A stretch of DNA of 64,000 bases from Eublepharis macularius (GCF_028583425.1 NC_072800.1:93837001-93901000), one strand, 5' to 3'. Shown: positions 1 through 12,459, numbered from the stretch's first letter. A program made the numbers and translations. The notes: generated from the sequence alone by a model not told the origin.

Positions 1-1329
1 GGCAGTAAGGAGGTGGCTGTGTGTGTGTGGCTGTGAGGCTGGCTGGCTTCAGGGAGAAAGTGAATGCAGAAGCAAAGGGACCCAGGCTGGGCCTCAGTGT
101 CAGATTCAATTAACGGGTAACTAGGTAGTGACCTCGTTTGCGAGAGTTGGAAGGAGAAGCGGGAGAGAGGCAGCAAGCGGAGCATGGCCTGGAGCACGTG
201 GGCACGCTGAGCGCTCTGCTAGATCAGGGCAGACCTCCTTGGAAGCGCTTGGCTCCTCTGTTCCTGCTTATTTAAACAGCAGCTTTGCAAGACACAGAGC
301 TAGGATTTTAATGGCTACCTTTTAACATTATCAAGAATTAGACAGTCCAGCAGGATAAACATGCTGGGCTTAATTTAAGCACGATGCCGGCTATGGTCAA
401 AGAGTGCACCCGTGGGACTTGGCACTCACACAACGTCTCAATTCAGCTGTGCGAAGCAGCTACAAGTGAAGCAGCATTCATGAGTGCACAATCTTGCCAG
501 CGAGTTCTCATCCTTATCTAGCATCATGCTAAAATCACGCCCAAGTCTGTCGCAGCACCTTCAAGGCTAACTGAGGCCCTGGAGCAGAAGCGATCGATGG
601 CTGGAGTCATTTTAGTATTGCTACCCAGCAGAAATTGTAACCTGTTTTATCCATATGGACAGGCTAATCTCGGTGTATGCATGCACTTTGCTGTCAGTCT
701 TGGGTCTCTCACAGTCACCACGTAAAGAGAGCTGAGCCTACATCAGCCGGTGCGCACTCTCAGAGGAAGAGCAATGCCTCCCCACCCCATTCTGTTCACC
801 TCCCACTGCAGCTGCTGCTGCTACTTCCCTTTCCCAGATGTAGAACCAAGGCTGAAGGTGACGTGTTCCCGGGAAAGCAGCGTGTCAGTGGCAGAGGCAG
901 ACCTGGAACCCAGCTGTCCCATATGCAAGCTCAGCTATCCATTAGGACCACGCAGGGCTTCCCCTTGATACCATGCAGGGACGTATGCATCTGCCCTTTT
1001 TTGTGGGATTTTTTTTGTCATTTTGAGCCATTCCGTTTCACCCAATTTGTGTTTCCCCCATGTTCCAGATTAATTTGTATATCTTATACTACGTTTATGC
1101 CATTTATATGTACAAGTGAGGAATCTACTAGGAATTTTGGAGGGAGGTCTCATTTTCCCCTACCAGGCTATCACCTCTTTCCCTGAAAGCCCCCATACCC
1201 TTTTCCTGCTTCCTTCGCTCCTTCCCACCCACCAGCCAACCTACCTTTTATCTGCCCCCCATCTTCAGATATATTATTTGCTTCAGATATATTATTCCTT
1301 CCTTTCTCCACAACAGGGACCCAAATCAG
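1..1329. other. Intergenic, no gene recognised
   Basis: Short open frames are present, but none shows a recognisable domain, codon-like conservation or convincing splice sites. The stretch from about 1170 to 1330 is pyrimidine-rich. In mammals TBRG4 lies on the 5' side of NACAD, so I looked for its exons here and found none. I see nothing else that can be supported. Confidence 0.5.
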
Positions 1330-1497
1330 ATTACATTATTCTCCTCTCCCTCCTGTTATCCTCACAACAACTTGTGAAGTAGGTTAGGTACATGACTAGA
1401 CCAAGGTCACCCTGTGAGTTTCCATGGCAGAATGGGGATTTGAACCTGGGTCTCCCAGATTGTAGTCTGAAACTAGTCACTACACCACACTGGCTTT
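1330..1497 (-). repeat. tRNA-derived (MIR-like) SINE
   Basis: Read on the - strand, the element starts with the tRNA-like A box region (GTGTGGTGTAGTGACTAG) near 1495. A B box (GGTTCAAATCC) follows near 1440. It continues into the MIR-like body with the ACCTTGG...CCTCACAAC block. This is the common squamate tRNA-SINE also seen at 12185, 31840 and 57340. Its ends are approximate. Confidence 0.7.
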
Positions 1498-3485
1498 TGA
1501 GGGGTGGCTGCTCTTGAAAAATGGCAAGCAGCTGGACCTGGGTGAGTCATGCGAGTTGTGTGGTAGCAAGTAGCCCAGTGGTTGCTGCCAGGCATAGCCC
1601 TATGAGTCCTTCCTCAGAGGAGAAAACAGCCCTGGAAAGGACCCTGCCCTCTCCTGTCTTACTGACAGAAACCAAGGCTTGAAGGCTGACAATACTGTTG
1701 TGGTTGCCTAGCAACTAACATTGAGGGCATTCCTTTCTTAAAACTACAGGTGCTGCTTCTATAATGCAAAAAAGGCAATTTTTCAGTTTTCAGGTTTTTC
1801 TGCATATATGGAGCATTTTCAGGTTTATAAAGATCTGTTTTGTCTCATCATGGCTACAGTCTCGGCATTTAAGTATCCACAGATTTGTCCATGTTGAGAA
1901 TTAAATATATTGATGTTATGCAGTTTACATGTCACTTAAGCACAACTAATGTAAAAACCTGCTTAAAGTTAATGGGAAAAAAACTGTGTGGGGAATCAAG
2001 GGAGGACGCAAAGTTTCACAGACTGGATTTTCATGAGGGAGAAACAAAAAAGAAAACAGCATTTTCAAGTCAAACTACTGGGGTTATGAAATTTGGTAGC
2101 AGCCCTCATTTAAGCTGCTAGAAAAAGAAAGAGGCTACTGGACTCTTTACTATTTTTGCAGAAAAAGAAGTGGGAGTCTTCTGGGACTTGTGCTTCTTAT
2201 TGAAATGCTCTGGGGGCTGAATTTTTTGGTGTCCCGGTGGCATATTAATGATTTAGTTTAGTAAATCAATACCAGTTTAGAGCATTCAAGATGCTCCGGG
2301 CACAGATGATGAGCTGCCTTCACGCAGAAGGGACGTGGTTATTACTTGCTTTTGTGGATGGTTCTGGGTACATCACGAGAACTAAAGAGCCACTTTGGAT
2401 TTTTCAAAAGGAGCTCCCTGAAGGAGGCATGCTTTGGCCCTGGTAGCAGAGGCAGCAGGTGGCTCAAACCCTGTTAGGTGAAATTCAGGGGGGGGTTGTG
2501 CTCCCCCCACCACCACCACGCTGCTTTGGAATCAGCAGCTGAGCCCAGCTTTGCTCCAGGAGAAGAGCATGTTGGAGATTCATACATATTTTTATAATGT
2601 TCCCAGGGTGCTTTGATGTAACTGGCCAGCTGGAAGCCCAGTTTTTGCTCACTGTCACCATGGAGACTGGAAGGGGGGGGGTCAGTTTCTATGGAAGCAG
2701 GGCTCAAGATTGACAACAGGGAGAACCAACGGAATATTCCCCCTCAACATCCCACTCGGTTACATAAGAATGGATAATGATTAAGGCTGCCCACAAAATT
2801 TAAAAAAAAAAATGACAATGCCATGGGTGGGGGGGGGCTGCAATTCCTCTCATTTGGGGCCTTCATCCTGCAAAGCTTTCCATCTTTCCATCCCTAAAAA
2901 TGAATAGGTGGAGTTGTATGAACACTCCTTATCCTGCCCCCAAAGCTCTTCTCAAGTGATAGTATTGGATTCCCAGAGTGAGATTCAAGAAGAAAACAGT
3001 CTGTAGCCGTATAAAACGGGCAGGGGCAACTCGCGGGCATTCCATATCCCCGGAGAAGGCCATGATCAAAGATACATTCCTGCTGTTTGACAAGGTGCTA
3101 GGGACTGTACAGCCCCAAGGATGGTGGAAGAGGATTTAATTTTTAGTACTCTACATTTTAATTTGATATCCCCTTTCAGCCAATGACTTTACAGCATCAA
3201 GACATCAAAGCGGTGGTCTTCAAAGAAAGATGGGTTTATTGAATAAGCCCAGACACATTCTCCATTTCAGAGAGACGTGTGTAAGGGTCAGTAACTTTTG
3301 AGGGCTTTAAATACTCTTTAGCCCTAATTGTTTACAGAATAATTGCTATTTGTTTACAGAATAAAAGATCAGAGGTTAGGATAAAACTTTGATATAATGA
3401 TGCATACACCTGTCAAAAATGACATAGAATTATGCATTTTCCCAGAGAAGATGACATCTGACAAACTTAAGTGACAAATGAATTA
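1498..3485. other. Intergenic, no gene recognised
   Basis: AT-rich and unremarkable sequence with short homopolymer runs (G runs near 2490, 2670 and 2825). No open frame resembles a known protein, and I recognise no RNA gene or clear repeat family. Confidence 0.45.
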
Positions 3486-3498
3486 TACAAACATTTGA

Positions 3499-3704
3499 TA
3501 AAGAGTCCAGTAGCACCATTTAAGACTTGCCAACTTTATTGTAGCATAAGCTTTCAAGAACCACAGTTCTCTTTATCAGATCTGACGAAAAGAGTTGTAG
3601 CTCTCGAAAGCTTATGCTACAATAAAGTTGGTTAGTCTTAAAGGTGCTACTGGACTCTCTACTATTTTGCGACTGCAGACTAACACGGCTAACTCCTCTG
3701 GATC
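3499..3704 (+). repeat. Penelope-like element end, inverted plus direct copy
   Basis: The element begins with an inverted copy of the family's terminal segment. It continues with a direct copy running through the hairpin block (CTGACGA...GAAAGC at about 3582-3612) to the terminal block ACAGACTAACACGGCTAAC. It is flanked by a 13-bp target duplication, TACAAACATTTGA (3486-3498) and TACAAACGTTTGA (3705-3717), with one mismatch. The same terminal block directly follows the GIY-YIG reading frame of the longer element at 20927-22080, which identifies the family. Confidence 0.8.
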
Positions 3705-4006
3705 TACAAACGTTTGAGAAGCTGGAGCGATATATCTGATATTTTCTAGAGGAAAGAATGTAATCAAAGTTGAAGTTTTACTTATCTCATTAGAATAACC
3801 CAAAACAAGAAAAACGTTCTCTTTGCTCCGCGACCTGCCTCACGCACTAACAAGCAGGATATCTCAGAGGCTGGAATTCAACACTGGAGCAAGGCCTGAC
3901 TTTGCTCGTTTACATGTTTCTGTGTGCTAGTGCTTGAATTTATGCTCAGAATAAGATTTTATGAAATGGGGCCTAAAAAGTCTTTAACAGACAGACACCA
4001 TAAAGT

Positions 4007-4200
4007 AGGGCTGCCAGCTTTGGGCTGGCAAATTCCTGGAGATTTGGGGGTGAAGGCTGGGGAAGGGAGAGACATCAGGTGGGTATAATGCCACAGAACC
4101 AACCCCCTGGAGGTGCCATTTCCTCCAGGAGAACTGATCTCTGTACTGTGGAAAACAACTGTGATTCCAGGGGAACTCCGGGCCCCACCCGGAGATTGCA
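4007..4200 (-). repeat. Interspersed repeat of the GTTGCCAGC...CTCCAGG type
   Basis: A short interspersed repeat whose other copies lie at 26435, 29345 and 32560. All share a CTGGAGAT block, an AACTGATCTC block, a middle region reading TTTCTCCAGG and the same end motif. The class is not settled: it is probably a squamate SINE or a nonautonomous DNA element. It carries no coding capacity. Confidence 0.6.
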
Positions 4201-4284
4201 ATATAATCAAAAAGACAGGTTAGTATCAAATTATATATAATATTAATTGTATTTGAAGTGCAAGGTGCAAAGTGAAGCATTCAA

Positions 4285-4860
4285 TTCAGTAATATATACA
4301 ATTTTTATTTATTTATATTTCAATTTATATACCGCCCATCCCCAGGGGCTCTGGGCGGTGAACAGTTAAAATCGATAAAAACAAGAACTAAAATCAATAT
4401 ATAAACAATAAAACAAATTAACAAAGTGCAGTGGTGGGAGAACCCTCCCCCACCCCAAAGGTGGGAGGCCGACATGGCACCGCACCCTTCAATCACCAAA
4501 CGCCTGGCGGAACAGCTCTGTCTTACAGGCCCGGCGGAACGATAATATGTCCCGCTGGGCCCGGGTTTCCATTGACAGAGCATTCCACCAGGCTGGGGCC
4601 AGAACTGAAAAGGCCCTGGCCCTGGTTGAAGCGAGGCGGGCTTCCTTAGGGCCGGGGACCACAAGTAAATATTTATTCGCTGATCGAAGGGATCTCCGGG
4701 GAACGTACAGGGAGAGGAGGTCCCGAAGATATGCCGGTCCCAACGTGCTCAAGGCTTTAAAGGTAAGAACCAACACTTTGAACCTGATTCGGAATTCAAC
4801 CGGAAGCCAGTGCAGCTGGCGCAGGACAGGTGTGATGTGTGACTGGTAATTACAATAACC
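4285..4860 (-). repeat. L2-like LINE, 3' end of ORF2 and tail
   Basis: The - strand encodes the C-terminal part of an L2/CR1-superfamily ORF2. Visible blocks are HITPVLRQLHWLPVEFR, FKALSTLGPAYLRDLL and the tail around RAFSVLAPAWWNAL. The 3' end is an AT-rich tail with ATAAATAAATA at 4300-4320. The 5' side is cut off where the Penelope-like element begins. This is a 5'-truncated remnant, not a host gene. Confidence 0.8.
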
Positions 4861-4861
4861 A

Positions 4862-7720
4862 AAGTCGGCTATAATAGCCACAAATAGACCAAATAGTTAA
4901 TAATGAGCCCAACTGGTGCGGATAAGTTGTTATTTTGCACGTGTGCAGACCATCATCCAAGTTGAAGGGAAATACAGCTGTCCTTCCAAACAGCCGATGG
5001 GTCTACGCCAGCTTCCTTTTCAATCCCCGTTTCACGAGAACCGCTTCCTCACGGGCATGATGTAATGGCTACAATAAAAATATATACTCAATCTTGTGCA
5101 GTTATATTGATTGCATCAATTTATAAATGGTTACATTTTCCATACTCACTGGTCACACAAAACTCATTGTTTCCAACCAGTTGTTGCGGTCAGACGGAAC
5201 AATGCCGTGCCGCCTCCCAATCAACAAGTGCATTTATATCCGATTGTCTTAAAGGTACAATATCCCATACGTACTAAACACAATCTTATCTAACTTTTGA
5301 GAAGACACATTACATTATGAGAAATACAAAATTCATAGAAAGCAGGAAAGATCCATCTCTTGATTCAAACTGTCAGGAATTATACTTTTAAAGTTGTAAA
5401 TACTTTCCATTTCCAATTGAAGTAATCTGCGTGTGCAATCTATATGCGGCTTAGATTCTAGCACGTGTAAGACGGACACCCTCATATCTCTCGGCTTGTG
5501 TTGATTTTCCATAAAGTGGGCCACCAATGGGGCCTCTAGAGCCCCAGTCCTAATACGCGACAGGTGTTCCTGCACCCTGGTCTTTAAGGAACGAGTCGTA
5601 CTGCCTATGTAGATCAAGACACATTTGCATTGAATAATATACACGACATTTGTGGTCTTACAAGTGGAGAAACTGCAATTTCGATTCCACAATCTAATGT
5701 TGGGATGAGATATCTCATTAATTCTAACCATCAATCCACAAACACTGCAGTCTCCACAAGAAAAATGTCCATGTGGTGATGTACTTGGTGCCGTGTATCT
5801 CTTGAACTCAGACCTCACCAGCATGTCTCTGAGGTCCCTTGATCTGCGGTACCCAATTGCTGGCGGTTCCCTACATCCAGGTATCCCTTCTACAAGGTGC
5901 CAATTTTTGCGGATGATTCTCGTGATCGCTGGAGCCACGCCCGTGTAATCAAGCGCCCACTTTATTCTGGTATCAGGTGCACGTCTTTGAGCAGAGAGAA
6001 GGTCCCGATGTGCTGTATCGCATGCTCTTTGTCGTGCTGTCACAATAGTAGTCAAAGGGTATCCTCTTGATGAAAATGCACGGTCCAAATACTTACAGTC
6101 TCGTGCAAAATCTGACATAACCGATGAGTTACGCCGCACACGCAGGTATTGTCCTGTGAGAATGTTCTTCTTTAAATGGACAGGATGGAAGGAGTCAAAG
6201 TGCAAGTACGAATTTCTATCAATGGTCTTTCTAGGTAATCTCACGCCAAGAGAGTGTTGATTGTATCTTTACACTACCACATCAAGGTAACTGACACATC
6301 TCATGCTGCCCTGCCACGTAAATTTAATACTAGGATTGATATCATTCATCCAGTTTAACAGAGCCTCTGCCTATCAGTATCCAGAATCATGATGATGTCA
6401 TCAATGTACTGCCGGTAAAATATGATGTCCTTGATGAACGGATTAGTATGGGGTGCAAAATGGAATCGCTCTCCAAAGATGACATAAATAGATTGTCTAT
6501 ACTGGGGGCGGCGGCACACCCCATAGCCACCCCCTTGACTTGGTAGTAATACTGATCTTCATGTTTGAAGTAATTACGCTCCAGTATAATATCCAAGATG
6601 CTAAGCAAGAACTGAGTTGAGGGTTGTTGCTTCTCCCTCGTGTATAAAGCCTTCTCAACCACCTCCCTTGCTTCCTGGTGTGGAATGGAAGTATAGAGGG
6701 AGCATACATCCGCTGTCAAGCAATATGCTGTCTCCAGGACCACCAGCTGCTCTGTCAAATTAATTAGAGGCGTAGTGTCCTTAAGGTATGCTTTGGTACG
6801 TTGAACAAGCGGCTGCAAATGATAGTCTAGAAAGAAAGTCAGAGGTTTGAGGACCGAATTGGACCCGGAGACAATTGGCCTTCTGGGTGGAGGGATACCC
6901 GGCTTATGTATTTTAGGTAGCAAATAAAATACAGGGGTGCGTGGGGCTCTGATTTATAAGTGCATCATGCGTCTTCTGATCAATTTCATATGATATAAGT
7001 GCTTCATCCAGGATGACCTTGATGACATTTTGAATTCGGGGAAGTGGATTGTCCGAGACACGCTGGTAATCCGCCTCCACGCCTAACTGACGCTCCGCAT
7101 CCTGCAAATAATGTGTTACATCCTGCAGCGCCACACCGCCGCCTTTGTCGGCAGGCTTTATGATGATGCTCTTGTCACGTTGCAAAGTACACAATGCCTC
7201 CCACTCCTCCTTAGTCAAATCGTGTCTCTTGTATGGTCTCCTCGTCTCCACCTTCTGTATGTCCCTAAAGGCCACTCGTTCAAAACTATCTATCATTGAA
7301 TCTGACACGGTGGGAGAAAAAGCAGATGTATATTTAAAGCCCTTATATTCAGGTGCTTCTCCTCCACCACCAAACACCTTCCGAAGCTTAATAAATCTAA
7401 TTAGCTTAAATATATCCACTTGGGTTTTGAATGCGTTGTAATCTGGTGTGGGCACAAACCCTAAACCTCTATTCAAGACTGACCGCTCAGTCGCGGTAAT
7501 TTGCCTAGAGGATAGATTAAATGCGAAGTCCTCGGCCTGCCTTTCTTTCGATGGTAAGTCTGGTCCTTACCAGTCTGGACCCTAAAGTGAAGGTCTTGCA
7601 GCATTTCCTGCTTAGTTTCCTAGCTTACCATTCCTTTGTCTCTTTACGAGGGTCTGATTCCTCCTCTTGAGCTTTAGAGGTCCATTCTTTGCTGCCAGTC
7701 TCAGAAAATTATCTGTATAA
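4862..7720 (-). mobile_element. Penelope-like (Neptune-type) retroelement, degraded
   Basis: On the - strand, the frames at 7476-6913 and 6923-6387 carry Penelope-type reverse transcriptase blocks: LNRGLGFVPTP-like N terminus, LTKEEWEALCTLQRDKS, KPADKGGG, PKIHKPGIPPPRRPIVSG and DVCSLYTSIPH. The frame at 6244-5333 carries a GIY-YIG endonuclease with CGDCSVCG upstream of VVYIIQC and LIYIGSTTRSLKTRVQEHL. The order RT then GIY-YIG is diagnostic of Penelope-like elements. The coding region is broken, so this is an inactive copy. Its 3' end lies against the L2 fragment near 4862; the 5' end is approximate. Confidence 0.85.
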
Positions 7721-7911
7721 CAGTAATACATTTAAAAATATACAAATGATAATGAACATATTTGAAGTTGTCTTATACGGAGTCCATCTAGCTCAGTTTG
7801 GTGTCCTCTGACCAACTGTCTCTCTTCAGGGTCTCCGGTAGAGAACGTCATTGCCTTTCTTTCATGGGACCCTTCACTGCAGAGGACAGACCCCGTCCTC
7901 CCATGTGCAGA

Positions 7912-8128
7912 GCAAGAGTCTCTCTTTGTCAGATGCATCATCAGCTTTCGAGAAACACAGCTCTCTTCGTCAGATGCATCTAACAAAGAGAGCTGTGTTT
8001 CTCAGAAGCTGACAAAGAGAGCTGCGGTTCTCAAAAGCTTATGCTACAATAAAGTGGGTTAGTCTTAAAGGTGCTACTGGACTGTACTATTTTGCGACTA
8101 CAGACTAACACGGCTAACTCCTCTGCAT
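7912..8128 (+). repeat. Penelope-like element end
   Basis: Several hairpin units (GAGAGCTGTG...CTC) occur in inverted and direct order. The direct copy then runs through GCTTATGCTACAATAAAG and the GGTGCTACTGGAC block to CTAACACGGCTAACTCCTC. It is the same family as at 3499. The left edge is uncertain. Confidence 0.75.
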
Positions 8129-8341
8129 CTATGTAAATATTGAGGGACCATAGAATTCACTACTATTGCTTAAGTATGATCTTACATGGCAGTTCCTATG
8201 TTGTTTAATATGTCAGTCATAGAATTGCTTATGCCCTGTTTCAGCGTTTCTTCAGCTCTTTATTGGATTTCTGCAGGTTTTTAAATCTTTGCAAATTTGC
8301 ATGTATATGCCCTTTACATGTTTATTAAAATGTCTTTGATA

Positions 8342-8860
8342 TCGATTGATTGATTACATTTATAGCCCGCCCTCAACCATGAGCAGGTTCAGGGCAGGTT
8401 ACAGCAACAGATATAGTGTAAAACAGTAAAACAATAAAATCACATCTCGTCATAGCAGTATACATTTCAGTATCCCAGATGGGGCGCCACTCCCCTTTCC
8501 CTGCACACCATACACACGGGGAAAGGGGGCAGAGGTGCAGGTTGGTAAACTCTCAACGCGTGGGGGGGGGATGGACCATATACCCCCCACACACTAGTAG
8601 GAGACCGGCAGGGTGCTACTTAGAATGGATCCAAGTGTGGGCCTTAATCATACACCTGGAGGAACATCTCTGTTTTTCAGGGCTGCCAAAAAGATATAAG
8701 GTCTTGGCGGGCTCGAGTGTCTTCCAACAAGAGAGTTCCACCAGGTCGAGGCCAGGATGGAAAACGCCCTGGCCCTGGTCGAGGCCAGCGGAGCCTCCCT
8801 GGGGCCAGGGACCACCAGTGGGTGTTTACCTGCCAATCTAAGGGCTCTCCAGGGTACATA
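8342..8860 (-). repeat. L2-like LINE 3' fragment
   Basis: The - strand carries a degraded L2 ORF2 tail around WWSLAPGRLRWPRPG and ARAFSILASTWWNSL. It ends in an AT-rich 3' tail next to TGATTGATTACATTTATAG at 8342. The family matches the copies at 4285 and 24060. It is truncated and frame-broken. Confidence 0.7.
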
Positions 8861-8883
8861 CGGGGGGATCCACTGTACTGTAC

Positions 8884-8962
8884 TGACTGTACTGATTCAC
8901 ACGGTGTAACCCGCTTTGAGTCTCAGTGAGAAAGGCGGACTATAAATGATGTAAATAAATGA
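8884..8962 (+). repeat. LINE or SINE 3' tail
   Basis: CCGCTTTGAGTCTCAGTGAG followed by AAAGGCGGACTATAAATG and a TAAATAAATG tail is the common 3' end of squamate L2-related LINEs and their SINE partners. It is here in + orientation, opposite to the L2 fragment just upstream. Confidence 0.65.
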
Positions 8963-10109
8963 AACTAAATTAAAAATATGGGTTTCAGTTCATTTATTGC
9001 CTTGTTAATTTTTAAAAGGACGCTTTTTTCTGAAAGGGCAAAACTTCTCCAGGAACGGGGAGCAAGGTGTGTTCTCGGATGATATGGACTGTTGCAGTTC
9101 AGGACATGGGACAGAACTGATCTCACCTGCTGCACTGATGGAGAAGTGCCCTCAAGGCAAGAGGAAAGGAAACGCCACCAGCACAACTACTGCACAACTG
9201 CTAAGCTGTTTGAGTTGGTGAATGGCCAGATGAAGAGATGTGACTCTTGGCCCGCAAGTGACCATGGCTGTGAAACAGTGTGTGTGTGTGTCTGCCTTCC
9301 AAAAAAGCTCATTGCATAATTCATGGCTTTCTGACTTCAGGTTTTAGGGTTTTTTTCCAATGCTCAGTCCTAAAGAGAAATAGGTATATTTAGATGTCAC
9401 ATAGTGCTGCAACTTGTCAAAAAATGTTGCATGTATCTTCACTAAAGACTCCCTTCCCCCAAATATTTCATCTGTCTTTGCCCTCTGTGATATAGAGGGG
9501 GAATGCCACTTCTAGAATGATACCTCCTGTGGCATATGTGCATATAATTAGGAAACAAACATTTTTTTTCACATGCAGATGTAGGCAGATTGAATTAAGA
9601 GTGACTAACTGACTAAAGCTCTTATGTTTGATAAACTATAACGTTTTATTATTAATAGTATTGATAATTAAGATAATAATAGTGACAGCCTCTAGCTGTA
9701 ATAGTATGAATAATTATGATAATAATAGAGATGGCCTCTGACTGGAAGTTCTTTGGAGTCCAAATAATTCTTTTTATTATGGCAAGGCAGTTTTTCTCAA
9801 ATTTCTGCAATCCAGGAAGCATAAAAGGAGAAAATGCACTGTGTTGCTAGGGTAAAGCCACATGATAATGCACCAATAGTGCGGAGGGGAGGGGGCTTTA
9901 TGGAAGCCATTGGTACAGAGGGCAACAGTAAGTGGCTAGAATTTTAATCTAGCATCAGCTACGTAACAGACATGAGTGAAGAAGGAAAATGCAAAATTTC
10001 CACCAGCCTCTGTCTGGTGGGGCGGGGGAGGGAGTTCTGTAGCTTTGGAGCAAAGAGGGAGGGCAGGAAGGGTTGCATCAGTGCTTAGTTCTCCTGGCCC
10101 CTTCTTACA
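8963..10109. other. Intergenic, no gene recognised
   Basis: Includes a (TG)n run near 9276 and an AT-rich stretch at 9590-9740 in which ATTATTAAT and AATAATAG-type words recur. No coding or RNA gene is recognised. Confidence 0.45.
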
Positions 10110-10326
10110 CGCCCAGGGTAATGCCAGTCGCCACCTTGGGGTCAGGTAGCCATTTTCCCCAGGCCAGTTTGGCTAGGGATCTTGACGGTGTTTTGCTATC
10201 TTCTGGGCATGGAGCAGGGGCCATTGGGTGTGTATGGAGGGGGGAGAGAGCTGTGAATTTCCTGCACTGTGCAGGGGGTTGGACTAGATGCCCCTGAAGG
10301 TACCTTCCAATCCTAGGATTCTATAA
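10110..10326 (+). repeat. CR1 LINE 3' end
   Basis: Typical CR1 3' terminal sequence: CAGGGGGTTGGACTAGATG, then CTTCCAATCCTAGGATTCTA at the end. The same family appears at 59905-60112, with a matching upstream block CAGGCCAGTTTGGCT. It is a 5'-truncated, non-coding fragment. Confidence 0.8.
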
Positions 10327-11407
10327 TTCAAACAAGGAAGCTTCATTTGAGAAGCTGGGGCAGCCTATAAAGCCCGCACATCCCCCGAGAGAAAAGTCAT
10401 CAACTGTCTGGCCAGTCCATACTGGCCAACATTTGAAAACACAGAAAGGGGACTGAAGCCATACAGCTCCTTCACATCCCCCACCCCACACACTAAACTG
10501 CAAGTGAAATCCCAGCACAGGATGGGCACTTTTAGGAGACCGTTCTCCCTCGCACCCCATCCTGTGTTGTACGTGGGAGCTGGAAAGCACAGCAGAGGAC
10601 AGGCAATATTGCGCCGGAGGAGGAGGGAGCAGGGCTTTTGCTGGTCAGGTCACAGAACTGCCTGGACGAAGCAAGGGGCCCCGGCCCGAACTCTCACCTC
10701 CCCAACTCGTAAGGGACAGCCTGCTCCTCCAGCCTGTCTGGCCACTCGGAACTCTAAGTTCCATGCAACCGATCCCCTCCCTCATCATTTCGCATGACTG
10801 GCAAGAGAGGGTCTTAAGTTTCTAGACCCCAATTCATTCACTGTCCATGAACTGCAGGGCACACTATTTGTGTTTTTCTGTGCTCTGCTTTTCTTATCAG
10901 TCAGTATGATGAATCCCCCCCCCCCAATATGCAGGATCCTCAAAAGTGTTCTCAATAAAGATAATAAAATACCAACATAATTCACAGACCTGGCTTATGA
11001 TCTATTGTATTCTCTCTAGGAAACTTGGTCTAATGAGAAAAGCTTTCACCCTCCTGATGGGCTCACATGGGCCAATATGGGCAGTTCGGGGGCCAGCACA
11101 GAGAAGGCCCTGTTCCTTTACACCAGGCTGCCTCTGGAAAGCCCCTTCCCTGCTCATCCTAGTGGTCCGGGGTAATTATGCAAGGAAAGCAGTTGGGTGT
11201 GCGGGGCTTTGGGGCACTTCTCACTCGAAATGTCCTCCTGAAAAGAGAACTCGCCTTGCCCAGGAGCGCTTCCTCCACTCCTGGCTCCATATTTGCAAAT
11301 GACATGAGAATTTTAAGAAGGGGGAAGGTACTGATTATGATATTGTATGGAAAGACCCAGGTCTGCAACCAGGCCACACAAACTGGAAATTCAGTATTAA
11401 GTACAAA

Positions 11408-11620
11408 ATAATAAAAAGTCCAGTAGCACTTTTAAGACTAACCAACTTTTTGGTAGCATAAGCTTTCGAGAACCACAGCACTCTTCATCAGACGCATCCG
11501 ATAAAGAGAGCTGTGGTTCTCAAAAGCTTATGCTACCATAAAGTTGGTTAGTCTTAAAGGTGCTACTAAACTTTTTACTATTTTGCAACTACAGCCTAAC
11601 ACGGCTAACTCCTCTGGAAA
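11408..11620 (+). repeat. Penelope-like element end, inverted plus direct copy
   Basis: The architecture matches the copy at 3499: an antisense segment, hairpin blocks meeting near 11490, then the sense segment ending at AACACGGCTAACTCCTCTGG. I did not find a clear target duplication. Confidence 0.75.
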
Positions 11621-12184
11621 TGCTGGAATTCCGTTCTCTAGAAAGGCAAGTTCCTCGTTCTTTAGGGCGACCATATAGGCTTGTATTAAGTGATGTGGGA
11701 GTTGTCAAGAATCTTGAGAAGGAAAATATCTGGCCCACAGGCTGCCCACCCCACTGGAGGGGATGCACTGCAGTGTCTTGTTCTGTGAATGTGGCAGTGC
11801 TGTTCAACACGGTCTGCTTAGAAGTAACTCTCCTCATGTTCCTCCCGTGTTAGAAGGCTGCAGCCCTTTCCTTCTTGCTTTAGGTTTCACACTCATGAAT
11901 GCAACAATAAGTGCGAAACTGTCATAGTCTCTGCTCAAGGATTGGCACTCCAGAGGTATGCATTTGTGTGTCATTTCTCCCCGCATCTGAAGCTAACAAT
12001 CCCATCAAGAAAGAAAAAGGCCTGCAGTCACTGCAATGTGGCATCTGCCAGGGAGATGCAGATTGTGTTAATGGCATGCACTGCATTAACTGCAGTCCTG
12101 TGCATCCTCTGGGATTTCTGACCTGGCATTCTTTGCAAGCGTGTCTTGTCCAGAGAGCCGCTCCTGAACAGAGTGTGTTGGGCT

Positions 12185-12330
12185 TTGACCAGGAAGCCTC
12201 AGATTCAACCCCACCTCCCCAGTGAGAGGTTGGCTTGAAGCCAGTCACTTGCTTTCATGACCGCTCCCTACCCGTCAGGGTTGTTGTGCATGATCAACAT
12301 CTAAATCTCATCGCCCATGCAGGACCTACT
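12185..12330 (+). repeat. tRNA-derived (MIR-like) SINE fragment
   Basis: A degenerate B box region (AGATTCAACCCC) is followed by a diverged MIR-like body with GTCACTTGC...TACCCGTCAGGGTTGTTGTG. It is the same family as the copy at 31840. The edges are approximate. Confidence 0.5.
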
Positions 12331-12459
12331 TGGGATGCAGCCAGAAGGGAAGGGAAGGGTGCCCCGAGTCGTAGGGTTGGCTCCTTTCCCAAAAGAGGAC
12401 CCCAAGTGACCTCCGAGGGGGTGGGCAGAACCACAACAAAACAAACTGTAGTAACGCAG

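Noticed and set aside
1-12450. TBRG4 exons upstream of NACAD
   Set aside because: They would be expected from mammalian gene order, but no matching coding block is visible, so the gene probably lies outside the window.
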